Origin: Microbacterium sp. nov. GSS16
GTDB taxonomy: Bacteria; Actinomycetota; Actinomycetes; Actinomycetales; Microbacteriaceae
Reading direction: 5' to 3'
DNA: 64,000 nt
NCBI RefSeq assembly: GCF_028198145.1
Contig: NZ_CP116338.1
Span: 2,356,001 to 2,420,000 of the forward strand
The notes under the pieces were generated by a model that searched no databases, was not told the origin of the DNA, and saw only the letters and a program-made list of their open reading frames with translations. The stretch's first letter is position 1. Every line of letters begins with the position of its first letter. Both the position numbers and the translations under genes were made by a program. Positions 50,710 to 60,552 of the stretch are shown piece by piece.

Positions 50710-50716
50710 AGCGATC

Positions 50717-50722
50717 AGCGTA
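50717..50722 (-). promoter_or_regulatory. -10 element of the tetR gene (leaderless)
   Basis: TACGCT on the minus strand, 7 nt before the ATG at 50709. Confidence 0.45.
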
Positions 50723-50778
50723 GCCGCGAGTCGCGCCCGACGGTCGCCTGAACGGCGTATTGTGAATGTCACCACTTC

Positions 50779-50793
50779 TTGGACACCATCCAA
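50779..50793. promoter_or_regulatory. candidate TetR operator upstream of lipB
   Basis: TTGGACACCATCCAA: 5-bp arms around 5 bp, 17 bp before the lipB ATG and 70 bp from the tetR start. Size and form suit a TetR dimer site; it overlaps where lipB transcription should begin. Confidence 0.4.
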
Positions 50794-50809
50794 CAATGAG
50801 GAATCTCCG

Positions 50810-51460
50810 ATGCTCGACATCCAGACCCCCAGCCTCGCACCCGACTTCGTGCCCTACCTCGACGGGTGGGAGCTGCAGCGCAGCATCCACCACGACGTGG
50901 TCGCGGGCACCAGGCCCGACACACTGCTGCTGCTCGAGCACGAGGCCGTCTATACCGCAGGCAAGCGCACCGAGGCGCACGAGCGACCGCACGACGGCAC
51001 GCCCGTCGTCGATGTCGACCGCGGCGGGAAGATCACCTGGCACGGCCCGGGTCAGCTCGTCGGCTACCCCATCGTCCGTCTTCGCGAGCCGATCGACGTG
51101 GTCGAGCATGTGCGTCGACTCGAGCGGCTGCTGATCGGCATCCTCCGCCCGCTCGGCGTGGACGGCTATCAGGTCGACGGCCGCAGCGGCGTATGGGTGC
51201 GCCGTCCGCTGGGCGAGGACAAGGTCGCGGCGATCGGGGTGAGGGTGCAGCAGGGGGTGACCATGCACGGGTTCGCGATCAACTGCGACAACACGCTGGC
51301 AGGTTTCCGCGGGATCATCCCGTGCGGCATCACCGACGCCGGCGTGACGACCGTGAGCGAGGTCACCGGTCGGCACGTCACCCCGGCTGACATCGTGCAG
51401 TCCCTCGCCGACGTCTTCGCTGCCGACTACGCGACCGAGGACGAAGGGATCGCCGCATGA
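50810..51460 (+). CDS. lipB: lipoyl(octanoyl) transferase
   Basis: A 216-aa enzyme moving octanoate from acyl carrier protein to lipoyl domains. Signatures: [35 protein letters not shown], the catalytic Lys in [10 protein letters not shown] and Cys in [17 protein letters not shown] chosen for the GAGGA 9 nt upstream. The stop overlaps lipA (ATGA). Confidence 0.96.
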   Translation: MLDIQTPSLAPDFVPYLDGWELQRSIHHDVVAGTRPDTLLLLEHEAVYTAGKRTEAHERPHDGTPVVDVDRGGKITWHGPGQLVGYPIVRLREPIDVVEHVRRLERLLIGILRPLGVDGYQVDGRSGVWVRRPLGEDKVAAIGVRVQQGVTMHGFAINCDNTLAGFRGIIPCGITDAGVTTVSEVTGRHVTPADIVQSLADVFAADYATEDEGIAA

Positions 51461-52449
51461 GCGCCGCACGCCCCGAGGGCCGGAAGCTCCTGCGCCTGGA
51501 GGTCCGCAATGCCGAGACGCCGATCGAGCGCAAGCCCGAATGGATCAGGACCAAGGCGAAGATGGGTCCGGAGTACACGGCCCTGCAGTCACTGGTGAAG
51601 ACCGAGGATCTGCACACCGTCTGCCAGGAGGCCGGCTGTCCGAACATCTTCGAATGCTGGGAGGATCGCGAAGCGACCTTCCTCATCGGCGGTTCGCAGT
51701 GCACCCGGCGGTGCGACTTCTGTCAGATCGACACCGGCAAGCCGGACGCGTACGACACCGATGAACCGCGCCGGGTCGCCGAGAGCGTGCGGAGGATGGG
51801 CCTGCGCTACGCCACGGTCACGAGCGTCGCCCGCGACGATCTGCCCGACACCGGTGCGTGGCTCAATGCCGAGACGGTGCGGCAGATCCACGCGCTGAAC
51901 CCGAACACCGGAGTCGAGCTGCTCGCGAACGAGCACAACGCCGACCCCGCCTTCCTCGGCCAGATCTTCGATGCCCGTCCCGAGGTCTTCGCCCACAACG
52001 TCGAGACCGTGCCGCGGATCTTCAAGCGCATCCGCCCTGCGTTCACCTACGAGCGCTCGCTGAGCGTGATCACCCAGGGCCACGAGGCGGGACTCATCAC
52101 GAAGTCGAACCTCATCCTCGGGATGGGCGAGGAGCCCGAGGAGGTCGTGGAGGCGCTCAACGACCTTCATGGTGCCGGATGCGACATCATCACGATCACG
52201 CAGTACCTGCGGCCGACACCGCGTCACCTCCCGGTAGCGCGCTGGGTGAAGCCTGACGAGTTCGTCGAGTTCAAGGCCGAAGCCGAGCGCATCGGGTTCC
52301 TCGGCGTGCTCGGCGGCCCGCTGGTGCGCTCGTCGTACCGCGCCGGACGACTCTGGGCGCAGTCGATGATCTCGAAGGGGCGGAAGATCCCGCCGCATCT
52401 CGCGCACATCGCCGAGGGCGCCGACCTCGGATTCGCTCAGGCGGTGTAG
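51457..52449 (+). CDS. lipA: lipoyl synthase
   Basis: A 330-aa radical-SAM enzyme inserting two sulfurs into the octanoyl chain. Both iron-sulfur clusters are clear: the auxiliary [12 protein letters not shown] and the radical [11 protein letters not shown]; the C-terminal RSSYRAG serine motif is present. Coupled to lipB. A large GC-rich hairpin region follows. Confidence 0.97.
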   Translation: MSAARPEGRKLLRLEVRNAETPIERKPEWIRTKAKMGPEYTALQSLVKTEDLHTVCQEAGCPNIFECWEDREATFLIGGSQCTRRCDFCQIDTGKPDAYDTDEPRRVAESVRRMGLRYATVTSVARDDLPDTGAWLNAETVRQIHALNPNTGVELLANEHNADPAFLGQIFDARPEVFAHNVETVPRIFKRIRPAFTYERSLSVITQGHEAGLITKSNLILGMGEEPEEVVEALNDLHGAGCDIITITQYLRPTPRHLPVARWVKPDEFVEFKAEAERIGFLGVLGGPLVRSSYRAGRLWAQSMISKGRKIPPHLAHIAEGADLGFAQAV

Positions 52450-52489
52450 ACGGGCTCCGCTCGACGGGGTGCTGAGCGAGGCGGAGGGG

Positions 52490-52544
52490 CCCACGCGCCC
52501 CGAGGCTCCACGCAGCGCCCAGCGCTGTCTGGAGCGGGCGTGGG
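52490..52544. terminator. probable terminator between lipA and the DUF2004 gene
   Basis: Nested inverted repeat: outer CCCACGC (52490-52496) with GCGTGGG (52538-52544), inner GCTCCA (52505-52510) with TGGAGC (52530-52535) and CAGCGC (52513-52518) with GCGCTG (52522-52527). Lies between convergent genes. Confidence 0.55.
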
Positions 52545-52546
52545 GA

Positions 52547-53047
52547 TCAGTCGGCGCTCGTGACCGACTGCACCGAGCCGTCGGATGCCAGGTTGACCAG
52601 CAGCACCTCGTCGGTCTCGTCGGCGTCGAGCGCATACTCGAGCACGGCGAACGGCTCCGACCCGCCGTGTTCGTCGGCGAGGATCGTCATGCTCGACAGC
52701 CGCAGCGACCGGATGATGTCGACCGCGGCGTCGCCGCTGACGTCGACCAGCACGTCCTCGAGGTCGTCGCCGAACGCCTCCTGCTGCTGCAGGATGTACT
52801 CGGTCACCTCGCTGGTTCGATCGTCGACTTCGGTGAGCATCGCGCCGCGCACCGTGGCATCCAGCTCCTCGATCCCGGCGATCAGCGCAGCGGCGATGTC
52901 GAGCGCCGCCATCGAGACGTCGTCCTGATCGGGAGCCGTGAGATCGACGGTCACCGACTGATCACCGAAGTCCACTCGCTCGGTCCAGAAGATGGCGCCA
53001 TCGGGCCCCGAGGACAGCACCCCGAAGTAGTCGTGTTCGATCGCCAT
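52547..53047 (-). CDS. DUF2004-like acidic hypothetical protein
   Basis: A 166-aa strongly acidic protein. DYFGVLSSGPDGAIFWTERV near the start and WTERVDFGDQSVTVDLTAP resemble DUF2004-family proteins, but the match is from memory. The C-terminal SLRLSSMTILADEHGG and VLEYALDADETDEVLLVNL are further blocks. No signal or membrane segment. Co-oriented with ftsY, 48 bp downstream; function unknown. Confidence 0.7.
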   Translation of the reverse strand: MAIEHDYFGVLSSGPDGAIFWTERVDFGDQSVTVDLTAPDQDDVSMAALDIAAALIAGIEELDATVRGAMLTEVDDRTSEVTEYILQQQEAFGDDLEDVLVDVSGDAAVDIIRSLRLSSMTILADEHGGSEPFAVLEYALDADETDEVLLVNLASDGSVQSVTSAD

Positions 53048-53095
53048 ATCGCTATGAAACCAGCCTCTCCGCCACGGCGGTAGCCCCAGGTCGTC

Positions 53096-53971
<876 letters not shown>

Positions 53972-53977
53972 GCCTCC

Positions 53978-53983
53978 AGCCTA
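53978..53983 (-). promoter_or_regulatory. -10 element of ftsY
   Basis: TAGGCT on the minus strand, 6 nt before the ATG at 53971; the spacer GGAGGC could also serve as a Shine-Dalgarno for read-through mRNA from smc. Confidence 0.4.
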
Positions 53984-54008
53984 GGTGTTCACGCTGGGTT
54001 GAGCCGGA

Positions 54009-57000
54009 TCAGGCGGATGCCGCGGCGCGGTCGCCCACGCGCTGCCCGACGACCGCCGAGACGCCGTCCTGGCGCATGGACACGCCGTACAGGGCGTCGG
54101 CGATCTCCATCGTGCGCTTCTGGTGCGTGATCACGAGCAGCTGCGAGCTCTCGCGCAGCTGCTCGAACACGGTGAGCAGCCGACCGAGGTTCGCGTCGTC
54201 GAGCGCCGCCTCCACCTCATCGAGAATGTAGAACGGGCTGGGCCGGGCTTTGAAGATCGCGACCAGAAGCGCGACCGCCGCGAGCGACCGTTCGCCGCCC
54301 GAGAGCAGGGAGAGCCGCTCGATCTTCTTGCCGACCGGTCGCACGGCGACCTCGATCCCCGTGGTCAGCATGTCGTCCGGGTCGGTGAGCGAGATGCTGC
54401 CGGACCCGCCGGGGAACAGCAGCGGGAACACCTCGCCGAAGGCCTGCCTGGTGTCCTCGAACGCGGCGGCGAAGATCGTCTGCATGCGCTCGTCGAGCTC
54501 GGCGATGATCGTGAGCAGATCCTGGCGCGTCTTGGTCAGATCGGCGAGCTGCTCGGTGAGGAAGGCATGCCGCTGCTCGAGCGCCGCGAACTCCTCGAGG
54601 GCCAGGGGATTCACCCTGCCGAGCTGCGCGAGCTTCCGCTCGGCGTCCTTCAGTCGTCGCTCCTGTGCGCGCCGATCGAACGGGATGCCGGCGTCGTCGT
54701 CGCCGCCGTCGGCCTCAACACCGGGGTCCCGCGGAATCAGCTGATCCGGACCATATTCCGCTACGAGAATATCTTCATCGAGCGCGAGTTCCGATGCCAC
54801 CCGGTCGAGGAGGCTGCCGAGGTGCAGCTTCTTCTCGTGGATCTGCAGCTCGAGGCCATGCACGCTCTCGGTGAGTCCGGCGAGTCGGTCACGCAGCGAG
54901 CTCTCCTGCTTGCGCAGGGCGACCAGCTCCTCGTTGTGCGCCGAACGCTCTGCCTCGGCGACCGCGAGAGCGACCCGCGCCTCGCTCACGGATCGATCGA
55001 TCGAGTCCAGCACACGGGGCAGCTCCTCCGCGACCCCCGACGCCGCCGCCCGCTGCGCGCGGCGGATCACGGCGCGTCTGGCCGCTTCGGCCGCGGCATC
55101 CCTCTCCTGCTCCCGCTGACGCTCGAGAGCGACGACGCGCGCCTGGGCCGCACGCACCCGTTCGCGGAGGGTCTCGATCTCGAGGCGCGCCCGCACCTCG
55201 CCCTCGCGTGCCGTCTCCAGCGCGTCGAGCAGCCCGTCACGGGCGGAGGCGTCGAGAACGGGACGCGGCTCGGACTCGGCTGCCCGCAGGTCTTCCCTGG
55301 CAGCGAGTGCCTTCTGCTCGGCATCCGCCACGGCTGACTGCGCCTGCGCGAGGCTCGACTCGAGTCGGTCGCACTCGGCGACCGCCGCTTCGTGCTGCAC
55401 GGTGACGCGGTTGACCTGCTCGGCGTGATTCGCCAGCGCGGCGTCGTGCTCCCGCAGTGCTCGCAGCGCATCCTTCGAGACGCGCCTCGCCTCATCGAGG
55501 CGGTCGGTGGCATCCACGCGCGCCTCGCGCATCGCGTCGACGATCGTGCGCACCTCTGCGAGGCGCTCCGCGGCGGCGTCCCGCTCTGCCGCGAGTTCGA
55601 GGCGCGACGTCTCCCCGGATCCGGCGCGGAGGGTGTGCGCCGTGACCACCTCCCCGGTTCTGGTGACGATCGTCATGCGATCATCGCCGAGCTCGTCGAG
55701 AACGCGGCGCACCCGCCTCGCCGCGTCGATGTCGTCGGCGATCAGCACCGCGGCGAGCAGAGACCTCACACCGTGCGGAGCGTCGACGACCTCGACCGCG
55801 GGAACGGCCCCGTCGACAGCTGGAGCGTCGATCGACGCTCGCACCGTGCCTTCGGCGACGACCAGATCGACCGTCGCGCGCGCGCCTTCCGACACGAGAG
55901 CGAACGCATCATCGACCGAGTCGACGAGCACGCCCTCGGCGAGCGGGCCGAGAACCGCGGCGATCGCGCCCTCGAACCCCGCACGCACCTGCACCGCGTC
56001 ACCGACCAGGCCGCGCACCCCTGGGGCTCCGGATGCCACCATCTCCGCCGCTCCGCCCGAGAGCGACAGCGCGCTGGTCAGTGCGGCCGCCTTGGCCGTC
56101 AGCGCATCGGCTTCGCGTTCGGCCTCGTGCAGCCGCTCCCGCAGCGAGTCGCGCTCGGCCTCCGCGGCGGCGACGTCCTTCTGCGCCTGGTCGTACGCCG
56201 CGGCGTACTCTGCGGCGGAGCCGTCTGGTGCGTGCGCGTCGTCGATCGCCTCGAGCGCGTCGGCTGCCTCGCGGCGGCGCTGGTGAGCGGATTCCAGTGC
56301 CTGCTCCTGCCGCAGCACCGCCCCGCGGACGGCGGCGAGAGCGGAAGCCGCCGCGTCGGCGTTGCCGCGCAGGGTGTTCAGCCGCATGTCGTACTGCGAC
56401 ACCAGCGCGCTCTGCTCGGCGATGTCGACGTCGAGAGTGTCGAGCTCGGCCCGAGCGTTCACGACATCCCGACTCGCGGCCACCGCAGCGTCCTGCGCGT
56501 CGCCGAGGCCCTCCGAGATGCGGGTGATCTCGTCGGCCGCCTCGTCGATGGTCTCCTGCGTGACGGTGATCGCGGTGACCGCGTCGTCGTCTTCGCTGCC
56601 GAGCAGCGCGAGACGCTGATTCGCCAGCGTGTACAGGCTGCGCATCCGCTCCTGCGCCTGCTCGAGCGCGAATGCGACGCCGCGCGCTCGGTCGACAGCG
56701 GCGGAGTTCTGCTGCTGCTCCAGTCGCTGGATGCCCGCCCGGACGCCCTCGGCCTGCTCGGAGAGCACGAGTCGCTCGGTGTGCCGCTCGTGCTCGGTCC
56801 GGGCGTGGTCGGCGAGGGCGGTGCGCAGCGCGACCACATCGTCGGCGAACAGGCGGGCCTTGGCGTCTCGCACGACCGCCGCGATGGTCTGCGCCTCGCG
56901 GGCGATCTCGGCCTGCCGCCCCAGCGGCTTGAGCTGCCGACGGATCTCCCCGGCGAGATCGCTGAGCCGGGTGAAGTTCGTCTCCATCGCGTCGAGCTTG

Positions 57001-57536
57001 CGCACCGTCTTCTCCTTGCGGCGACGATGCTTGAGGATGCCCGCGGCCTCCTCGATGAAGCCGCGGCGGTCTTCGGGCGATGCCTGCAGCACGGTGTCGA
57101 GGCGCCCCTGGCCGACGATGACGTGCATCTCACGGCCGAGTCCCGAGTCGCTGAGCAGCTCTTGGACATCGAGCAGGCGGCAGCTCGAGCCGTTGATGGC
57201 GTACTCGCTGGAGCCGCTGCGGAAGAGCGTGCGGCTGATCGTCACCTCGGCGTAGTCGATGGGCAGCGCGCCGTCGCTGTTGTCGATGGTCAGCTGCACC
57301 TCGGCACGGCCGAGGGGACCACGGGTCGACGTGCCCGCGAAGATGACGTCCTCCATCTTGCCGCCGCGCAGCGTCTTGGCGCCCTGCTCCCCCATGACCC
57401 AGGCGAGGGCGTCGACGACGTTCGACTTGCCCGACCCGTTCGGGCCGACGATGCAGGTGACCCCGGGCTCGAACACGAAGGAGGTGGGCTGCGCGAACGA
57501 TTTGAAGCCCTTCAGCGTCAGGCTCTTCAGATGCAT
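54009..57536 (-). CDS. smc: chromosome segregation protein SMC
   Basis: A 1175-aa condensin ATPase. Order: head half with Walker A CIVGPNGSGKSNVVDALAWV (residues 31-50), long coiled coil, hinge region near 490-650 (GVRGLVGDAVQVRAGFEGA), second coiled coil, then signature LSGGERSLAAVALL and Walker B FYILDEVEAALDDANLG. Length is normal. Its promoter is probably TAGCGT (57573-57578, minus), divergent from the small ORF at 57735. Confidence 0.97.
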   Translation of the reverse strand: MHLKSLTLKGFKSFAQPTSFVFEPGVTCIVGPNGSGKSNVVDALAWVMGEQGAKTLRGGKMEDVIFAGTSTRGPLGRAEVQLTIDNSDGALPIDYAEVTISRTLFRSGSSEYAINGSSCRLLDVQELLSDSGLGREMHVIVGQGRLDTVLQASPEDRRGFIEEAAGILKHRRRKEKTVRKLDAMETNFTRLSDLAGEIRRQLKPLGRQAEIAREAQTIAAVVRDAKARLFADDVVALRTALADHARTEHERHTERLVLSEQAEGVRAGIQRLEQQQNSAAVDRARGVAFALEQAQERMRSLYTLANQRLALLGSEDDDAVTAITVTQETIDEAADEITRISEGLGDAQDAAVAASRDVVNARAELDTLDVDIAEQSALVSQYDMRLNTLRGNADAAASALAAVRGAVLRQEQALESAHQRRREAADALEAIDDAHAPDGSAAEYAAAYDQAQKDVAAAEAERDSLRERLHEAEREADALTAKAAALTSALSLSGGAAEMVASGAPGVRGLVGDAVQVRAGFEGAIAAVLGPLAEGVLVDSVDDAFALVSEGARATVDLVVAEGTVRASIDAPAVDGAVPAVEVVDAPHGVRSLLAAVLIADDIDAARRVRRVLDELGDDRMTIVTRTGEVVTAHTLRAGSGETSRLELAAERDAAAERLAEVRTIVDAMREARVDATDRLDEARRVSKDALRALREHDAALANHAEQVNRVTVQHEAAVAECDRLESSLAQAQSAVADAEQKALAAREDLRAAESEPRPVLDASARDGLLDALETAREGEVRARLEIETLRERVRAAQARVVALERQREQERDAAAEAARRAVIRRAQRAAASGVAEELPRVLDSIDRSVSEARVALAVAEAERSAHNEELVALRKQESSLRDRLAGLTESVHGLELQIHEKKLHLGSLLDRVASELALDEDILVAEYGPDQLIPRDPGVEADGGDDDAGIPFDRRAQERRLKDAERKLAQLGRVNPLALEEFAALEQRHAFLTEQLADLTKTRQDLLTIIAELDERMQTIFAAAFEDTRQAFGEVFPLLFPGGSGSISLTDPDDMLTTGIEVAVRPVGKKIERLSLLSGGERSLAAVALLVAIFKARPSPFYILDEVEAALDDANLGRLLTVFEQLRESSQLLVITHQKRTMEIADALYGVSMRQDGVSAVVGQRVGDRAAASA

Positions 57537-57667
57537 GCCGGCGCCTTCGGGGTCAGGGGGTTCACGGGTCAGACGCTACCGGAATCACGCGGAACGACAC
57601 GGATTCCGCGCCGTATTCCACGCGTTCAGCCCTGGGATGCGGTACCCGCGACACGCCGGGCCGAGAG

Positions 57668-57704
57668 AAAAAGCTTGACGCGAGCTGAGAGTCTTCACTA
57701 GCGT
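57668..57704 (+). promoter_or_regulatory. promoter of the GNAT cassette with A-tract (WhiB7-like layout)
   Basis: TTGACG (-35, 57675-57680), 18-bp spacer, TAGCGT (-10, 57699-57704). An A5 run (57668-57672) ends 2 bp before the -35. WhiB7-dependent promoters in other actinobacteria carry a short A/T-rich element just upstream of the -35; the resemblance is positional only. Confidence 0.5.
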
Positions 57705-57734
57705 GGCGTCCGATCACAAGAGAGGAGGTCACCG

Positions 57735-57833
57735 ATGATCACGAACGACAACGCCGCCTGGTTCTTCACCATGCCGCTTGCGAGCGCGCCACACGCCGCC
57801 GCGTCGGTGACCTTCGCCCGTTCTCAGGGCTAG
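57735..57833 (+). CDS. 32-codon upstream ORF (leader peptide)
   Basis: ATG to TAG, 32 residues: begins MITNDNAAWFFTMP and ends in a polar TFARSQG tail, with a weakly hydrophobic Ala-rich middle. AGAGGAGG (57721-57728) lies 6 nt before the ATG, the best Shine-Dalgarno of the window, and the promoter is 30 nt upstream. Too long a spacing to the next gene (238 nt) for simple coupling, so a regulatory leader peptide is the best guess. No known arrest motif recognised. Confidence 0.55.
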   Translation: MITNDNAAWFFTMPLASAPHAAASVTFARSQG

Positions 57834-58071
57834 AACCACCTCGCCTCTCCCGATCTCTCTGACGCCTCTGTGCGTCTGATCGATGATCGCCGTCGTCGCC
57901 TTCCCGGCAGCCGACGCCCGCCCGCATCGCGGGCCACGCCCCGTCAGCATCCTGACGTCTCGGTCGAACCGCGTGTCGGCCGGTCCGCTGCGATGCTGCA
58001 TCCCCGGGCGCCGACTCCGCCGGCAACGGCGGTGGCTTCGCCCAGCCATCACCACAGAAAGCGCACACATC
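57834..58071 (+). promoter_or_regulatory. structured leader between uORF and the 93-aa gene
   Basis: 238 nt with no convincing gene. Short hairpins: GACGC (57861-57865)/GCGTC (57872-57876); GCCCGC (57920-57925)/GCGGGC (57929-57934); CGTCAG (57942-57947)/CTGACG (57952-57957); and CCGCCG-GCAA-CGGCGG (58017-58032) with a GNRA loop. None has a U tract. Together with the uORF they could form an attenuator. Confidence 0.45.
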
Positions 58072-58353
58072 GTGAGCACCGTTCTGCTGACCGATCACCG
58101 GCAGCTGTCCACATCCATCCACCCACCGGATACCGAGGGTCGTCAGACCATCAGCATCCCCGACCGAGACGGTCTGCAGCGCCTGACGGCGGCCGACCGG
58201 CTCTCCTTCCGAATCGGACTCTGGCTGCTGAAGCGCAGCACTCGGGTCCGTGCGACCGCCCCCTCCGCGATCCCGGATCTCGACCGCCGGCCGATCCGCG
58301 AGACCGAGGCGATCAACCTGCTGGTCTGGGGCCTGCAGCGCAACATCCTCTGA
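58072..58353 (+). CDS. small protein of unknown function (93 aa)
   Basis: A 93-aa protein starting at GTG, with no cysteine. The middle reads RLTAADRLSFRIGLWLLKRS, an amphipathic or membrane-surface helix flanked by Arg; the end is TEAINLLVWGLQRNIL. Short proteins with a similar R-(L/I)-GLWLL segment occur in Microbacteriaceae as far as I recall, but I cannot name a family. A longer in-frame start (ATG 57883) is rejected because the extra residues look like untranslated leader. It precedes the first GNAT by 7 nt. Confidence 0.5.
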   Translation: MSTVLLTDHRQLSTSIHPPDTEGRQTISIPDRDGLQRLTAADRLSFRIGLWLLKRSTRVRATAPSAIPDLDRRPIRETEAINLLVWGLQRNIL

Positions 58354-58360
58354 AAGGCCG

Positions 58361-59458
58361 ATGATGAGCATCTCCCTTCCCGCCGGTGCGACCCTGCGTC
58401 CGCTCGAGCTCTCCGCCCGAGCGGACGCGGGGCCGTCCCCCGCAGTGCGTGCCTACGCAGCCGTGCGCAACGAGCTGCTCATCGAGACCACCGGTCGCGA
58501 TGACGACTGCCTCACCGCGTCCGAACTGCTCTCGACGCTCTCCCCCACTCCCGACCGCGACCGACGTCACTGGACGATCGAACTCGACGGCGACGCTGTC
58601 GGGCGCTGCGCGCTCGACATCCTGCGCGACGACGGCGGTGAGACCGCGTTCGTGACCGTCGCTCTGCTCCGCCGCGCGTGGGGCCAGGGTATCGGCCCGG
58701 CCGCATACGCTGTGATCGAGCAGGCGGCTCGCGATGCGGGGGTGCGCAAGCTGCTCAACTGGTCGGAGCACCACGACGAGGCGACGCCGCTGCCGCGGAT
58801 CGACTCGCCGACCGGTGCCGGGTCCGCTCCCCTCGACCGCACCGCGCGCTTCCTGCAGCGCACCGGCTTCCGGCTGGAGCAGGTCGAACGCGGGAGCGCA
58901 CTGATCTGGGACGAGAGCACCGCGAAGCGCCTGGGCGATCTGCGCGACGATGCCGCGGCGCACGCCACTGCCTACCGCGTCGTGCAGTGGGCGATGCCGA
59001 CACCGGACGAGTACGTCGACGGCTACGCCTGGATGAAGTCGCGCATGTCGACCGACGTGCCTGATGCGCAGCTCGGCATGCCGGAGGAGATCTGGGACGC
59101 CGATCGCCTGCGCCGAGAGGAGTCGCGACTGACGCAGCGCGGCTGGACGCTTCTCGTCACCGCGGCGCAGCACGTCGCCACCGGTGAGCTCTGCGCATTC
59201 AACGAGCTCGCCATCGGGCAGGACGATTCCGCGGGCACGCACCAGTTCGACACCCTCGTGCTCGCCGAGCATCGCGGACACCGACTCGGGATGCTCGTGA
59301 AGACGGCTGGCCTGCTCGCCTGGCGCGACCGACATCCGCTCTCGCCCCGAGTCACCACATGGAACGCCGAGGAGAACCGGCCGATGCTCTCCATCAATGA
59401 AGCCATCGGCTTCGCCCCGATCGCCTACGAGGGCGCCTGGAGGAAGGACCTCGCATGA
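58361..59458 (+). CDS. tandem-domain GNAT acetyltransferase, copy 1
   Basis: A 365-aa protein with two GNAT folds. The N-terminal one has the acetyl-CoA motif RRAWGQGIGPAAYAVIEQAA (about residues 104-123); the C-terminal one HRGHRLGMLVKTAGLLAW, followed by TTWNAEENRPMLSINEAIGF. The same layout is used by MshD-type and Eis-like enzymes, but the substrate here is unknown. AAAGG precedes two adjacent ATGs (58361, 58364). The stop overlaps the next gene by 4 bp. Confidence 0.8.
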   Translation: MMSISLPAGATLRPLELSARADAGPSPAVRAYAAVRNELLIETTGRDDDCLTASELLSTLSPTPDRDRRHWTIELDGDAVGRCALDILRDDGGETAFVTVALLRRAWGQGIGPAAYAVIEQAARDAGVRKLLNWSEHHDEATPLPRIDSPTGAGSAPLDRTARFLQRTGFRLEQVERGSALIWDESTAKRLGDLRDDAAAHATAYRVVQWAMPTPDEYVDGYAWMKSRMSTDVPDAQLGMPEEIWDADRLRREESRLTQRGWTLLVTAAQHVATGELCAFNELAIGQDDSAGTHQFDTLVLAEHRGHRLGMLVKTAGLLAWRDRHPLSPRVTTWNAEENRPMLSINEAIGFAPIAYEGAWRKDLA

Positions 59459-60552
59459 GCACGACGACGCCGACCGGCACTGCCGCACTGTCCATCACCG
59501 CACTGACCGTTCCGGAGGCGCTGGACGCTCACGACGCGGCGGACTTCCACACCTTCGTCGCGCTGAACAACGCCATCTGCCTCAGCGACACGGGATTGCA
59601 CGACCTGGGTACCACTGCGGAGGAGATGCTGCCGCACTGGCGTGCGACGACCGACTACGTGCAGCGGACGCTGCTCGCCCGCGAGGACGGCGAGATCGTC
59701 GGCGCGGTGACCGTCACCCACGCCACCGCCGAGCCCACGAGCGCCGAGATCGACCTGATGGTCATGCCCGCGAACTGGGGGCGCGGCATCGAGCGGGCTC
59801 TGCTCTCCGCTGCGGAGAAGGAGGTGCGCGCGCTCGGCCGCAAGGTCATCCAGACCTGGACGCTGCACCGCCCCGACCCCGGCGACGCTCCGCTGGTTCC
59901 GAAGACCGGATGGGGACGGGTGTCGCGCACCCCGCTCGCGCAGCTGCTCGATGGCGACGGCTTCACACTCGAGCAGGTGGAGCGCAACAGTGCCTTCGAC
60001 CTGCACGGCGATCTCTCCCCGGTCGAGAGGATGCTCGCCGACGCGCTGGCGGTCGCAGGCGACGACTACCGTCTCGTCGAGTGGACCGTACCCACCCCGC
60101 CCCAGCTGCGCGCGGGCTATGCGTGGGCGCTGTCGCGGATGTCGACGGATGCACCCAGCGGAGACCTCGAAGTGGATGAGGAGATCTGGGATGCCGATCG
60201 CATCGCGCGGCGCGACGGCAGGTTCGTCGAGGGCGGCCAGACCGTCTCGGTCGCCGCGGTGGAGCACGTCCCGACGGGCACGCTCGCCGCGTTCAACGAG
60301 CTCGTGACCGGCACTGATCCCGAGGGCGTGACGCACCAGTACTGCACGCTGGTGCTCAAGGAGCACCGCGGGCACCGTCTCGGTCAGGTCGTGAAGTGCG
60401 CCAACATCCTGCGCTGGCGCGGCATCGCCCCGGGCTCGCCGCGGATCACCACGTTCAACGCCGAGGAGAACCGCCCGATGCTCGACATCAACGAGGCGAT
60501 GGGCTTCGTGCCCGCCTCGTACGCGGGCGCCTGGCAGAAGAAGCTGGCCTGA
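59455..60552 (+). CDS. tandem-domain GNAT acetyltransferase, copy 2
   Basis: A 365-aa paralogue of the preceding gene in the same order: DLMVMPANWGRGIERALLSAA in the first domain, KEHRGHRLGQVVKCANILRW and TTFNAEENRPMLDINEAMGF in the second. The C-terminal halves match closely, the N-terminal halves weakly, so the pair arose by an old tandem duplication and probably differ in substrate. ATGA overlap at the start; TGATG overlap with the next gene. Confidence 0.8.
   Translation: MSTTTPTGTAALSITALTVPEALDAHDAADFHTFVALNNAICLSDTGLHDLGTTAEEMLPHWRATTDYVQRTLLAREDGEIVGAVTVTHATAEPTSAEIDLMVMPANWGRGIERALLSAAEKEVRALGRKVIQTWTLHRPDPGDAPLVPKTGWGRVSRTPLAQLLDGDGFTLEQVERNSAFDLHGDLSPVERMLADALAVAGDDYRLVEWTVPTPPQLRAGYAWALSRMSTDAPSGDLEVDEEIWDADRIARRDGRFVEGGQTVSVAAVEHVPTGTLAAFNELVTGTDPEGVTHQYCTLVLKEHRGHRLGQVVKCANILRWRGIAPGSPRITTFNAEENRPMLDINEAMGFVPASYAGAWQKKLA

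Noticed and set aside
55392..57701. 769-codon open frame antisense to smc
   Set aside because: Arg/Ala/Val-rich shadow of a high-GC gene; no domain, and smc is certain.
57883..58071. Longer start for the 93-aa protein
   Set aside because: The added residues are Arg/Pro-rich, unlike the rest, and coincide with leader hairpins.
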